From NCBI RefSeq assembly GCF_008274785.1, contig NZ_VTPU01000001.1, positions 526,096 through 590,095 of the forward strand: a DNA stretch of 64,000 nt, read 5' to 3'. The notes under the pieces were generated by a model. The model searched no databases and was not told where the DNA came from. It saw only the letters and a program-made list of their open reading frames with translations. This document shows, piece by piece, positions 1 to 8,875 of the stretch (positions within the stretch are counted from its first letter, which is position 1; every line of letters begins with the position of its first letter). This DNA is from Halomonas eurihalina (lineage in GTDB: Bacteria > Pseudomonadota > Gammaproteobacteria > Pseudomonadales > Halomonadaceae). The position numbers were made by a program, and so were the translations under genes.

Positions 1-429
1 GACAGCGACCAGGTCGAGCGTGCCATCGAACTCACCCACACCCAGGCATTCGCCGACCGCCTCGTCGATACGCTTTCCGGCGGCGAGCGCCAGCGCGTCT
101 GGCTGGCCATGCTGCTGGCCCAGGGCAGCCGCTTCCTGCTGCTCGACGAGCCCCTGGCGGCACTGGATATCGCCCATCAGGTCGAGGTTCTGGCGCTGGT
201 GCGCCAGTTGTGTCGCGAACTCGGTCTGGGCGTGGTCATCGTGCTGCACGACGTCAACATGGCGGCGCGCTACTGCGATCACCTGGTGGCCCTGCACAGC
301 GGTCGAATCCTTGCCCAGGGCAGCCCCAGGGAGATGATGGACGATGCTACCCTTGAGGCCATCTACGGCATTCCCATGCGTGTCATGTCCCATCCCGGTG
401 GAGAACATCCCATCGCCGTCGTTCATTGA
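1..429 (+). CDS. fhuC: FhuC-like iron-siderophore ABC transporter ATPase, 5' truncated by window edge
   Basis: The reading frame is open from base 1, so only about the C-terminal half of the ATPase is present. Visible motifs are the ABC signature LSGGERQR, Walker B LLLDEP, the D-loop region ALDIAHQ and the H-loop VLHD. The order and sequence match the FecE/FhuC family, which powers uptake of ferric siderophores across the inner membrane. The stop codon overlaps or abuts the start of the binding-protein gene, and a fused FhuB permease follows, so the gene heads or belongs to a fhuCDB-type operon. The Walker A motif lies outside the window. Confidence 0.93.
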   Translation, partial: DSDQVERAIELTHTQAFADRLVDTLSGGERQRVWLAMLLAQGSRFLLLDEPLAALDIAHQVEVLALVRQLCRELGLGVVIVLHDVNMAARYCDHLVALHSGRILAQGSPREMMDDATLEAIYGIPMRVMSHPGGEHPIAVVH

Positions 430-446
430 CCTCAAGCCATGACGTC

Positions 447-1358
447 ATGCTCCTGAGTTTCGGTCCCGCCCCCCGTTCCACCACGTACCGTCGCGCCACT
501 CTGCGCGGGCTGGCCGTCTCGCTGCTACTCGGCTGTCTCATCATCGCGCCGACTGCCCTCGCCGCCTCGCCCCGCATCGCGACCCTCGACTGGACCCTGG
601 CCGAGACCCTTCAGGCACTGGGCACGCCGCCCGAAGCGGTCGCCCAGGTCGATGCCTATCATGCCTGGGTCGGCGAGCCCCACCTGCCCGGAAGCGTGAC
701 CGATCTCGGCTTGCGCACCCAACCCAATCTCGAGCTGCTGTCGGACCTCGCCCCTGACCAGATCCTGATCTCGCCGATGTTCGCCAATCTGACACCACGC
801 CTGTCGCGCATCGCGCCGGTGCAGAACTTCACGCTCTACACGCCCGGACGCGACACCTGGCAGGAAATGCGCGAACTGACGCATGGCGTCGCGGAACTCG
901 TGGGCCGTCCCGAGGCCGCCAACCGGCTGATCAAGAGCACCGAGGCACGTATCGACGAGCTGCGTCGACAACTGCCCGATGACACTCCGCCGCTGCTGGT
1001 CGTCCAGTTCATGGACGCGCGCCACGTTCGCGTCTTCGGTGACAACGGTCTGTATCAGGCGGTGCTGGAACGCCTCGGCCTCGACAATGCCTGGCCCGGC
1101 AAGACGAACGCCTGGGGCTTCTCGCTGGCCGGCATCGAGTCGCTGGCGAATCTCGACGCCCGTCTGGTGGTGGTCGAGCCCTATCCCGCCGGCGTCCGCG
1201 AGACGCTCGAGAAAAGCGGGCTCTGGCAGGGGCTGATTCACGACAGCCGAGGCGAGCCCCTAGTACTACCGCCGGTCTGGAGCTTCGGCGCCCTGCCCTC
1301 GGCACAGCGCTTCGCCGAGCAACTCACCGCCGCGCTGGAGTCGCCTCATGCTCGCTAG
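447..1358 (+). CDS. fhuD: FhuD-like periplasmic iron-siderophore binding protein
   Basis: Class III substrate-binding protein of about 303 residues. The N terminus has a basic stretch, then a hydrophobic segment ending in PTALAA, a typical Sec signal peptide. The mature part keeps the family pattern ([34 protein letters not shown]). It should carry ferric siderophore, probably hydroxamate, from the outer-membrane receptor to the FhuB permease. The ATG at 447 was chosen; a TTG at 426 that overlaps the fhuC stop codon (TTGA) is in frame and would add seven residues. The 3' end overlaps fhuB by 11 bases, which indicates translational coupling. The symbol rests on family resemblance and on the fused FhuB next door. 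Confidence 0.88.
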   Translation: MLLSFGPAPRSTTYRRATLRGLAVSLLLGCLIIAPTALAASPRIATLDWTLAETLQALGTPPEAVAQVDAYHAWVGEPHLPGSVTDLGLRTQPNLELLSDLAPDQILISPMFANLTPRLSRIAPVQNFTLYTPGRDTWQEMRELTHGVAELVGRPEAANRLIKSTEARIDELRRQLPDDTPPLLVVQFMDARHVRVFGDNGLYQAVLERLGLDNAWPGKTNAWGFSLAGIESLANLDARLVVVEPYPAGVRETLEKSGLWQGLIHDSRGEPLVLPPVWSFGALPSAQRFAEQLTAALESPHAR

Positions 1359-3333
1359 GCCAGCCTTCCGCCTGACCCCGGGCGTCGCTTGCATCCTGCT
1401 CTGCCTGGCCCTCGTGGCGCTGGCCTCGACGAGCCTGAACGATGGCGCAGGGTTCACCGCCGGTCTGCAGGCCCTGTTCGGCAGCGCCAATCCCACGATG
1501 GACACCCTGGTGCTGCATTTCAGCTGGTGGCCGCGGCTGGTCATGTCGCTGCTGGCCGGCGGCGGCCTGGCGCTGGCCGGCGTGCTGATGCAGCAGGTAT
1601 TGCGCAATCCACTGGCGGCGCCCACCACCCTGGGGGTGGCCAGCGGTGCCAACCTGGCCCTGATGGTCGCCACCCTGTTGGCTCCCGGACTGCTGGGCTG
1701 GGGACGCGAATGGGTCGCGCTGCTCGGCGGCGGGTTGGCCATGGCGCTGGTGTTCTCGCTGGCCTGGCGACGCGGGTTGGCCCCGGTGGTCGTGGTGCTC
1801 GGCGGTCTGGTGGTCAACCTCTACCTGGGGGCGCTGGGCATCGTGCTGCTGCTCTTCCACCAGGAGGAACTCAAGGGACTGCTAATCTGGGGGGCCGGCT
1901 CGCTAGCCCAGAACGACTGGAGCGGCGTGGCCTTCCTGGCGCCCCGCCTGGCCATCGGCGCCCTGGCAGCCTGGTTGCTGCTGCGCCCCCTGGCGGTGCT
2001 CGAACTCGACGACGCCAGCGCCCGCAGCCTGGGCGTCTCGCTGCGCGCATTGCGACTGGCCGGCCTCGGCTTGGCGGTCTTTCTCACCGGCTGCGTGGTC
2101 AGCGTGGTCGGCGTGATCGGCTTCATCGGCCTCGCCGCACCCAATATCGTCCGCCTGGCCGGCGCCCGTCGCCTCGGCCAGCGACTGCTCTGGTCAACGC
2201 TACTGGGCGCTCTGCTACTGGCCACCACCGACCAGTTGCTCCAACGTTTCACCGGCCAGGTATCGGGCCTGATTCCGACCGGCGCCGTCACCGCCGCCCT
2301 GGGCGCGCCCCTGTTGATCTGGCTGATTCCACGTCTGAAACTGCGCGGCGACCAGCCCCCCGGTACGGCCTCCGCGCCGGCCGGCCGCCACCCCACACCC
2401 GGCCGCCTGGCGGGCGGGCTGGTTCTGGGATTGCTCGTCGTGACGCTGGTAGCGCTGTTCGCCGGCCAGACCGCCAGTGGCTGGTCCTGGCTCTCGCCCG
2501 GCAACTGGGAGGTACTGCAGTGGCGGCTGCCCCGGGTCCTCGCCTCGGCCGGCTGCGGCGTGATGCTGGCACTGGCCGGCACCCTGATCCAGCGCGTCAC
2601 CGCCAACCCCATGGCCAGCCCCGAGGTACTGGGCATCAGCGGGGGCAGCGCCATCGCCCTGATCCTGGCCATCTTTCTGCTGCCCGCGCCCGACAACCTG
2701 ACGCTGGTCGGCGTGGGCACCCTGGGGGCGTTGGCCAGTCTCGGCGTGCTGCTCCTGATCAACGGTCGCAGCGGCCTGTTGCCCGAGCGCCTGTTGTTGA
2801 CCGGGGTGGCGATCACCGCCGCCTTCGACGCCGTACGCGCCATCGTGCTGGCCGGCGGCGACCCGCGCGGCCAGCAGGTCATCGCCTGGCTGTCAGGCTC
2901 CACCTATTACGTCGACCTGACCAGCGCCCTGATCGTCGTCGCGCTAGCCTTGGTGCTCGGCCTGATGACCGGCCCACTGGCTCGCTGGCTGGATATCCTG
3001 CCGCTGGGCGCCGCCACCTCCCGGGCACTGGGCATCGGCCTGAAGCGATCTCGCCTGCTGCTGTTGCTGCTGGTCGCCCTGCTCACCGCCGCTGCCACCC
3101 TGGTGGTCGGTCCGCTTTCCTTCGTCGGCCTGCTCGCCCCGCACCTGGCCCGCCTGCTGGGTTTCTCCCGGGCGAGCATGCATCTGCTGGGCGCGGCCTT
3201 GGCCGGCGCCCTGTTGATGGTGCTGGCCGACTGGGTGGGACGCCAGTTACTGTTCCCGCAGGAGATTCCTGCCGGTATCGTCGCCTCCCTGCTGGGCGGG
3301 GCTTATTTCATGTGGGGGCTGCGCCGGCTCTAG
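1348..3333 (+). CDS. fhuB: FhuB-like double permease for ferric hydroxamate
   Basis: A protein of 661 residues made of two consecutive FecCD-type permease halves. The first half has [21 protein letters not shown] near residue 80; the second has the equivalent [18 protein letters not shown] near residue 415. Each half has about ten hydrophobic segments, and a Gly/Pro-rich linker lies around residues 335-350. This fused form and length match FhuB (E. coli FhuB is about 660 residues) and distinguish the system from ordinary heterodimeric FecCD permeases. It overlaps the binding-protein gene by 11 bases. Its TAG stop lies inside a CTAG tetranucleotide that begins a long inverted repeat. Confidence 0.93.
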   Translation: MLARPAFRLTPGVACILLCLALVALASTSLNDGAGFTAGLQALFGSANPTMDTLVLHFSWWPRLVMSLLAGGGLALAGVLMQQVLRNPLAAPTTLGVASGANLALMVATLLAPGLLGWGREWVALLGGGLAMALVFSLAWRRGLAPVVVVLGGLVVNLYLGALGIVLLLFHQEELKGLLIWGAGSLAQNDWSGVAFLAPRLAIGALAAWLLLRPLAVLELDDASARSLGVSLRALRLAGLGLAVFLTGCVVSVVGVIGFIGLAAPNIVRLAGARRLGQRLLWSTLLGALLLATTDQLLQRFTGQVSGLIPTGAVTAALGAPLLIWLIPRLKLRGDQPPGTASAPAGRHPTPGRLAGGLVLGLLVVTLVALFAGQTASGWSWLSPGNWEVLQWRLPRVLASAGCGVMLALAGTLIQRVTANPMASPEVLGISGGSAIALILAIFLLPAPDNLTLVGVGTLGALASLGVLLLINGRSGLLPERLLLTGVAITAAFDAVRAIVLAGGDPRGQQVIAWLSGSTYYVDLTSALIVVALALVLGLMTGPLARWLDILPLGAATSRALGIGLKRSRLLLLLLVALLTAAATLVVGPLSFVGLLAPHLARLLGFSRASMHLLGAALAGALLMVLADWVGRQLLFPQEIPAGIVASLLGGAYFMWGLRRL

Positions 3334-3383
3334 GCATTGTCTGAAAACTGCCTGCGCTCGTCGACTTTTCAGACAGTGCCTAG
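3330..3383. repeat. CTAG-flanked long inverted repeat (MITE-like hairpin)
   Basis: Two 18-base arms, 3330-3347 and 3366-3383, form an inverted repeat with one mismatch (CTAGGCATTGTCTGAAAA against CTAGGCACTGTCTGAAAA in reverse complement) around an 18-base loop. Both ends carry CTAG, which is also the fhuB stop region. It could be a strong intergenic stem-loop, or a very short element with terminal inverted repeats and a CTAG target duplication, as some IS5-family elements produce. There is no T-run after the stem, so it is not a classical terminator. Confidence 0.7.
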
Positions 3384-3384
3384 T

Positions 3385-3411
3385 TACCGGGGGCAATCTA
3401 CCGGGGCAATC
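3385..3411. repeat. Imperfect 14/13-bp tandem duplication
   Basis: TACCGGGGGCAATC at 3385-3398 is followed at once by TACCGGGGCAATC at 3399-3411, differing by one G. It lies in the leader of the molybdoenzyme gene, about 22 bases before its start codon. Confidence 0.8.
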
Positions 3412-3432
3412 GAGGCGGACGGAGACCATGCA

Positions 3433-5796
3433 ATGACAACGGACGACATTCGATATCACAGCAGCCATTGGGGCACCTTTTCGGCCCGGCATCGCAATGG
3501 CACGCTGGAAATCACGCCGTTCGCCAAGGATCCCGATCCCTCCCCCGTTCTCGACAACATTCCAGCCGCGTTGAACCACCCGGCACGCTTGAGCAAGCCC
3601 CTGATACGCCGTGGATGGCTGGAAAACGGCCCGGGCCCCGACAGGCGTCGGGGCGAGGATGACTTCGTCGAAGTCGAGTGGGACGAGGCCCTCGACCTGG
3701 CGGCGAAAGAACTCAGGCGACTGGGTGCCGGGCCCGATCAGCGCCGGGATGGCCCTGTCGCCGGCGCCCACGTTTTCGGTGGTTCCTATGGCTGGGCCTC
3801 GGCCGGTCGCTTTCACCATGTCCAGAGCCAAATCCACCGCTTCCTCAATGCCGTCTTCGGCGGTTACGTCGGCTCGGTCGACAGCTATTCATCGGCGGCC
3901 GGGGCCGTCATCCTGGAGCTCGTCTGGGGCAACCCGCTGAACCACCCTCCCAGTTGGCGAGAGATCGCGGAAGATACCGAGTTGCTGATCGCCTTTGGCG
4001 GCCTGGCCCTGCGCAACCATTCTTCCAGCCCCGGCGGCACGAGCCAGCACGTTGCCCGGTCGACCCTCGAAGCCGCCGCTGCCCGGGGTTGTCAATTCGT
4101 CTCGGTCAGCCCGCTCCGCGACGATTTCGCCGACCTGCCCGAGGTCACCCGCTTGGCCCCGCGTCCCGCGACCGATGTTGCCCTCATGCTGGGGATGGCC
4201 TGGCACCTGCATGCCAGCGGCCGGGTCGACCACGACTATCTGGCCCGATACACCCGAGGCTATGAACATTTTGAGGCCTACCTGACGGGCAAGGCCGATG
4301 GCATTGCGAAAACCCCGGAATGGGCGGCGGAGATCTGCGACCTGCCCGCCGGGCAAATTGTCGACCTGGCCGAACGCGCTGCCAGCAAGCGCACCCATAT
4401 CACCGTCGCTTATTCGCTACAGCGCTCACGCTACGGCGAAGAGCCGATCTGGATGGCCCTGACACTGGCCGCGATGCTCGGCCAGTATCCAAGCCGCGGC
4501 GCCGGCTTCTCCTACGGCCTCGCCTCGATCGGCAACCTGGGCAAGCCGCCTCTGGATGTGCCGCTGCCCGTCCTGCCGCAGGGGCGCAATCGGGTGGATG
4601 ACGTCATCCCGGTAGCGCGCATCGCCGAGCTATTGCTGAACCCGGGCGAGCCCTACACCTACAAGGGTGAAACGCGCCACTACGCGGACATCCGGCTGGT
4701 CTACTGGGCGGGCGGCAATCCCTTCCATCATCATCAGGACCTGGAAAAACTACGCGAGGGCTTCACCAGACCGGACACGGTCATCATCCACGAAAGCGTC
4801 TCCACCGCCTCCACTCGCTACGCCGACATCATCTTTCCGGCCACGCTAAGCGCGGAACGCGAAGACATCGGCGCCAGCAGCCGTGATCCCTTCATGGTCC
4901 CGATGCAACAATTGGCACCGCCACGCCACGAGGCCCGTGATGACTACGCCATCTTCACCGAGCTGGCCGCCAGGCTGGATTGCAAGGAGCCCTTCACGGA
5001 GGGGCGGACCAGCCGGGAATGGCTGCGCCATATGTACAAGCCCACCCGGCGGGCACTGGGCCAACGTGGCCTGCCGGCCCCCGATTTCGATGAGTTCATG
5101 CTAGGTGAGCCGCTTGAACTGCCGGTAGCATCGGCTCCGGGGCACATGACGCGTTTCCACGAAGACCCGGATGCCAACCCTCTGGACACTCCCAGCGGCA
5201 AGCTCGAGATCTGGTCGGACATCGTCGCGAGCAGCGGCTTGCCGGGGCATCCCGCCTGGATCGAACCAGAGGAGTGGCTCGGAGGGGAACTCACCCGCAT
5301 CCATCGTTTCCAGCTGGTGGCCAACCAGCCGAGAGGACGCCTGCACAGTCAGCTGGATTTTGGCGCGACCAGCATGTCACTCAAGCAGGATGGCCGGGAG
5401 TGCGCTCGACTGAATCCACAGGATGCCGCACGCATGGGCATTCAGGATGGCGATGTCATCCGCTTGTGGAACCAGCGGGGCGCGACGCTTGCCGCAGCGC
5501 GCATCAGCGACGACCTGCCGCCCTGCGTCGTCCAGCTCTCCACGGGCGCTTGGTATGCGCCGCGGGACCTCCAGGGCTCGGGCATGACCTGCGTTAACGG
5601 CAACCCGAACATCCTGACATCGGATATCGGCGCATCCGGGCTCAGCCAGGGCTGTGCCGGACAGCTGACCCTGGTCTCGATCGCCAGGTGGGACGCGCCG
5701 CTACCCGATGCGGTCCCCCACGAGGCGATGCTCCAGATTTCCCGTCGTCGCCCCCGTGAAGCAGCGCCGGGCGTCACACCGTCCGGCGATGCGTGA
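3433..5796 (+). CDS. BisC/TorA-family molybdopterin S- or N-oxide reductase, cytoplasmic type
   Basis: About 787 residues. The start ATG at 3433 is preceded by GGAG at 3421-3424; a longer frame begins upstream but runs through the inverted repeat. There is no twin-arginine signal and no N-terminal Cys cluster for an iron-sulfur centre, which points to the cytoplasmic biotin-sulfoxide reductase (BisC) branch of the DMSO reductase family. FGGSYGWASAGRFHH near residue 110 and DSYSSAAG near residue 150 are characteristic; the latter holds the likely Ser ligand of molybdenum. A molydopterin-dinucleotide-binding domain occupies the C-terminal part (VANQPRGRLHSQLDFG). The substrate cannot be read from sequence. 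It lies between fhuB and a convergent siderophore receptor, an unusual context for this family. Confidence 0.85.
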   Translation: MTTDDIRYHSSHWGTFSARHRNGTLEITPFAKDPDPSPVLDNIPAALNHPARLSKPLIRRGWLENGPGPDRRRGEDDFVEVEWDEALDLAAKELRRLGAGPDQRRDGPVAGAHVFGGSYGWASAGRFHHVQSQIHRFLNAVFGGYVGSVDSYSSAAGAVILELVWGNPLNHPPSWREIAEDTELLIAFGGLALRNHSSSPGGTSQHVARSTLEAAAARGCQFVSVSPLRDDFADLPEVTRLAPRPATDVALMLGMAWHLHASGRVDHDYLARYTRGYEHFEAYLTGKADGIAKTPEWAAEICDLPAGQIVDLAERAASKRTHITVAYSLQRSRYGEEPIWMALTLAAMLGQYPSRGAGFSYGLASIGNLGKPPLDVPLPVLPQGRNRVDDVIPVARIAELLLNPGEPYTYKGETRHYADIRLVYWAGGNPFHHHQDLEKLREGFTRPDTVIIHESVSTASTRYADIIFPATLSAEREDIGASSRDPFMVPMQQLAPPRHEARDDYAIFTELAARLDCKEPFTEGRTSREWLRHMYKPTRRALGQRGLPAPDFDEFMLGEPLELPVASAPGHMTRFHEDPDANPLDTPSGKLEIWSDIVASSGLPGHPAWIEPEEWLGGELTRIHRFQLVANQPRGRLHSQLDFGATSMSLKQDGRECARLNPQDAARMGIQDGDVIRLWNQRGATLAAARISDDLPPCVVQLSTGAWYAPRDLQGSGMTCVNGNPNILTSDIGASGLSQGCAGQLTLVSIARWDAPLPDAVPHEAMLQISRRRPREAAPGVTPSGDA

Positions 5797-5802
5797 TGCC
5801 GC

Positions 5803-7872
5803 CTACCACCGATAGCTCAGGCTGCCGATGACACTGCGCGATTCGCCGTAGTAGCACCAGAAGTCGCAGCTGGCCACATACTCCTTGTCGATCAGGTTGT
5901 TGACGTTGACCTGGGCACGCCAGTGATCGGCGAAGTCGTAGCTGGCCATGGCATCGACCAGGGTGTAGTCCGGCACCGTGATGTCGCCATCGACGCTCTC
6001 GCCGACATAGCGTACCCCGCCACCGAGCTTGAGCCCTCGCAGGGCACCCTGCTGGAAGCCGTAATCCAGCCAGGCCGAGGCCTGATGACGCGGAATCAAG
6101 GCGGCACGATTATCCTCGGCGTCACGGGCATCGGTGTAGGTGTAGGACGCCGTGAGCTGGAGCTGATCGGTCAGATACCCCACGCTTTCGATCTCCAGGC
6201 CCGTGGCGCTGCGTTCGCCGGCCTGAGCCTGATAACCAGCCGGGGTGGTTTCGAAGGAATTGGACTCCTCGATGTCGAACACCGCCGCGCTGACATAGCC
6301 ATCCCAGAATAGCGGCGCATACTTGATGCCGGCTTCCCACTGCTTGCCTTCGATTTCCTCGAAGATCGCGCCGTCCACATTGGTCTCGGCCTGCGGGCTG
6401 AACGACTCGGTATAGCTCAGGTAAGGGCTGATCCCATTGTCAGCCAGATACATCACACCGCCGGAATAGGAAGTGTGCGACTGGGTCTCATCGACGGTGA
6501 CATCGAGGGACTGATTGGTATTTTCCACGTCGGCACTGTCGTGACGAACGCTACCCAGCAGCACCCAACGATCATCGATGCGCAACTGATCCTGCACATA
6601 GATGCCAAGCTGCTGCTTGTCGATCTGTCGACCGAAGAGCTGGCTCCGATCCACCGGTGTGATGGAGGTATCGGGATCGAAGATATCGACGGTGTCATAG
6701 GTGAAGTCGTCGAATTCCTTGCCGTCGAGGCTCAGTTCCTGATAGTCGACCCCAAGCAACAAGGTGTTTTCCGTGCGTTCGGTGTACCACTTGCCGATCA
6801 TGCGGTTGTCGACCGTCAGGTTGTCGATCTCGCCATCGCGCTGCAGGTGCCCACGATAGGCCGTGCGGCCATCGCCGGTGGCGAAATCCATGTAGGTGCT
6901 GCGCAGGTCCAGATCGAGATGGCTGTAGCGGAAGTTCTGTTCGAACTTCCAGGTGTCATCAAGCCGATGGCTCAGCTCATAGCCGAGGCTCACCTGGGTG
7001 CGCTCGTCCTTGTCGTAGTCCGGCGCCCCATAGTTGGTCTCGGGGTCGACCTTGCCGAAAGGCGTATCCTGAATCGTTCCATAGGCCAGCTTGAAGGGGT
7101 TTTCAGGGACGCCGTCGTCCTTCTGGATGCTGGCCAGCAGGGTCAGCTCGGTGTCATCCGAGATGTCCCACTCAAGGCTCGGCGCGAAGTAGTAGCGCTC
7201 GTTGTCGGTACCGTCCAGGTCACCATCGCGCTCCTTGTAGAGCCCGACCATGCGGTAGCGGACATCGCCGCTCTCGGTGACCGGCCCAGAGGTGTCGAAG
7301 GCCAGTTGACGGTGCTGCCGATTGCCGGCCTGGATGTTGATTTCACCGCGTGGCTCGGCCGTCGGTCGCTTGCTGACGGCGTTGATCAGGCCCCCCGAAG
7401 GCGCCTCGCCGTAGAGGATCGATGCCGGCCCCTTGAACACATCGACGCTTTCCAGACCATAGGGCTCCGGCGTCCACTCGTAATACCCCGGATCGAACAG
7501 GCGCAGGCCGTTCATGTAGGTTGCCTGATCGAAGCCGCGCACCTTGAACCAGTTGGTATTGTTATCCGCGCCATAATGCCCCGACAGCACACCGGCGCGA
7601 TAACGAAAGCTCTCGTCGAGGCTCTGGACATTGCGCTCGTCCAGTTCCTCGCGCTGCACGCTGGATACCGAGCGCGGCGTCTCGGCAAGCGGCACCGCCA
7701 CCTTCAAGGCCGTGGCGGTAACCACCACGGTGTCGGACTCGACGCCATCATCCTGGGCCAGGGCGCTCATCGGCAACCCCAGCAGTGCGCCGGACAAGGT
7801 CAGTCCCAGCGCACGCCGAACGGCAATCGCCATCGGTGAACGGAACGGGGTGGAAGGATGTGGATGTGGCAT
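5803..7872 (-). CDS. TonB-dependent ferric siderophore receptor, FhuA/FoxA-like
   Basis: Outer-membrane receptor of 689 residues. The start at 7872 has GAGG seven bases upstream and gives a signal peptide ending in SALAQ; an in-frame ATG at 7941 would add a 23-residue non-signal extension. After the signal come a TonB-box-like TVVVTATAL, the plug domain (VRGFDQATYMNGLRL, GPASILYGEAPSGGLINAVSKRP) and a 22-strand barrel. The last strands contain CDFWCYYGESRSV and end in an aromatic residue (YRW), typical of ferrichrome/ferrioxamine receptors. It converges on the molybdoenzyme gene with a 6-base gap. A Fur-box-like sequence lies about 80 bases upstream. Confidence 0.92.
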   Translation of the reverse strand: MPHPHPSTPFRSPMAIAVRRALGLTLSGALLGLPMSALAQDDGVESDTVVVTATALKVAVPLAETPRSVSSVQREELDERNVQSLDESFRYRAGVLSGHYGADNNTNWFKVRGFDQATYMNGLRLFDPGYYEWTPEPYGLESVDVFKGPASILYGEAPSGGLINAVSKRPTAEPRGEINIQAGNRQHRQLAFDTSGPVTESGDVRYRMVGLYKERDGDLDGTDNERYYFAPSLEWDISDDTELTLLASIQKDDGVPENPFKLAYGTIQDTPFGKVDPETNYGAPDYDKDERTQVSLGYELSHRLDDTWKFEQNFRYSHLDLDLRSTYMDFATGDGRTAYRGHLQRDGEIDNLTVDNRMIGKWYTERTENTLLLGVDYQELSLDGKEFDDFTYDTVDIFDPDTSITPVDRSQLFGRQIDKQQLGIYVQDQLRIDDRWVLLGSVRHDSADVENTNQSLDVTVDETQSHTSYSGGVMYLADNGISPYLSYTESFSPQAETNVDGAIFEEIEGKQWEAGIKYAPLFWDGYVSAAVFDIEESNSFETTPAGYQAQAGERSATGLEIESVGYLTDQLQLTASYTYTDARDAEDNRAALIPRHQASAWLDYGFQQGALRGLKLGGGVRYVGESVDGDITVPDYTLVDAMASYDFADHWRAQVNVNNLIDKEYVASCDFWCYYGESRSVIGSLSYRW

Positions 7873-7952
7873 CGGCAAGCCTCGGTGGTAAGAATGGCAG
7901 CGAAAAAGTGACATCGTGCCGATATCGACGACATTCGGCACATGGATGTAGA

Positions 7953-7967
7953 TGATAATTGTTGTTA
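7953..7967. promoter_or_regulatory. Candidate Fur box upstream of the TonB receptor
   Basis: TGATAATTGTTGTTA matches the 7-1-7 Fur consensus TGATAATNATTATCA at 11 of 14 defined positions, including the whole left half. It is in the AT-rich region about 80 bases upstream of the receptor start, where an iron-responsive operator is expected. Confidence 0.55.
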
Positions 7968-8119
7968 CCTAGATTCACAATTATCCACACATTTCACCAC
8001 CGGCTCGATGTCCCCTCATCGTGAGCCCGATAGCCGGCACAGCGAGGAAATGATTATGCGGCGATGGGACAGAGACGCATTCCTTGCTACGCTCATTTTC
8101 TTTTCAAGGGTGCTGGTCA

Positions 8120-8797
8120 ATGCAACACATCATGATGGGCGCCGGGATTCGGCGCCTGGGGCTTGGAATGGCCCTGCTCCTGCTGCCCTCGATGGTCGCG
8201 GCACACCCGCATGTATGGGCGGACATCAGCGTGAAGGTGATCCTCGATGATCAGGGCCGCGTCGAGGCATTGCGTCAGCGCTGGCGACTCGACCCCTTCT
8301 ACAGTCTGGTGCTGATGGAAGAATTGAAGGCAGCCGAGGGAGACGCTCCCATGGAGGCCCGCCTCGACCAGTTGGGCTCGGAGATTCGCGACAACCTGGC
8401 ACCCCGGGACTACTTCACCGAAATAACCCACGATGGCGAACCGGTCGAGACGGACGACGTCAGGGAGTACACCACCATGGCCCACAATGACCGGGTGGAG
8501 TTCATGTTCCTGCTGCCCCTGGCCCACCCCCTGGCACTGGGCCAAGCCCCTCTGCGTTACCGGATCTATGATCCGAGCTACTACATCGAGATGGTCCATG
8601 AGATCAACGACGACCAGACACCCCGGGCAGATGCCCTGGTGGTGACGGGAGCCGAGTGCACGACCCGCATCATCGCCGCCGATCCCGATCCAGAGCAGGT
8701 CGCCATGGCCTCCCGCCTGGACCGCACCGACGAAGCCCCGGATGGCCTGGGCCGCTTCTTCGCCGAAACGGGAGAGGTGCAATGTACTTCGTCATAA
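8120..8797 (+). CDS. DUF1007 family exported protein
   Basis: About 225 residues. The start at 8120 has AAGGG at 8106-8110. A signal peptide (hydrophobic core MALLLLPSMVAA) is followed directly by HPHVWADISV, the His-containing mature N terminus typical of DUF1007 proteins. These are usually encoded beside NicO/RcnA-type nickel or cobalt transporters, as here, and are thought to act as periplasmic metal-binding partners. There is a conserved DPSYYIEM-like stretch (YDPSYYIEM near residue 155) and two late cysteines. Function beyond this pairing is inferred. Confidence 0.85.
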   Translation: MQHIMMGAGIRRLGLGMALLLLPSMVAAHPHVWADISVKVILDDQGRVEALRQRWRLDPFYSLVLMEELKAAEGDAPMEARLDQLGSEIRDNLAPRDYFTEITHDGEPVETDDVREYTTMAHNDRVEFMFLLPLAHPLALGQAPLRYRIYDPSYYIEMVHEINDDQTPRADALVVTGAECTTRIIAADPDPEQVAMASRLDRTDEAPDGLGRFFAETGEVQCTSS

Positions 8798-8822
8798 CGT
8801 ACGTCGCCATAACGTACGTCGC
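8793..8822. repeat. Perfect 15-bp tandem duplication
   Basis: CATAACGTACGTCGC occurs twice back to back (8793-8807 and 8808-8822). The first copy overlaps the DUF1007 stop codon; the pair lies in the short gap before the NicO gene. The ACGTACGT core is self-complementary. Confidence 0.9.
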
Positions 8823-8875
8823 CATGATGCCCAGCCGGGAACGCCACCGTATTACCGCAACCTGGAGACGATACG

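Noticed and set aside
6475..7839. 454-codon open frame on the plus strand
   Set aside because: It is antisense to the whole TonB receptor; no ribosome binding site and no domain. High GC keeps antisense frames open.
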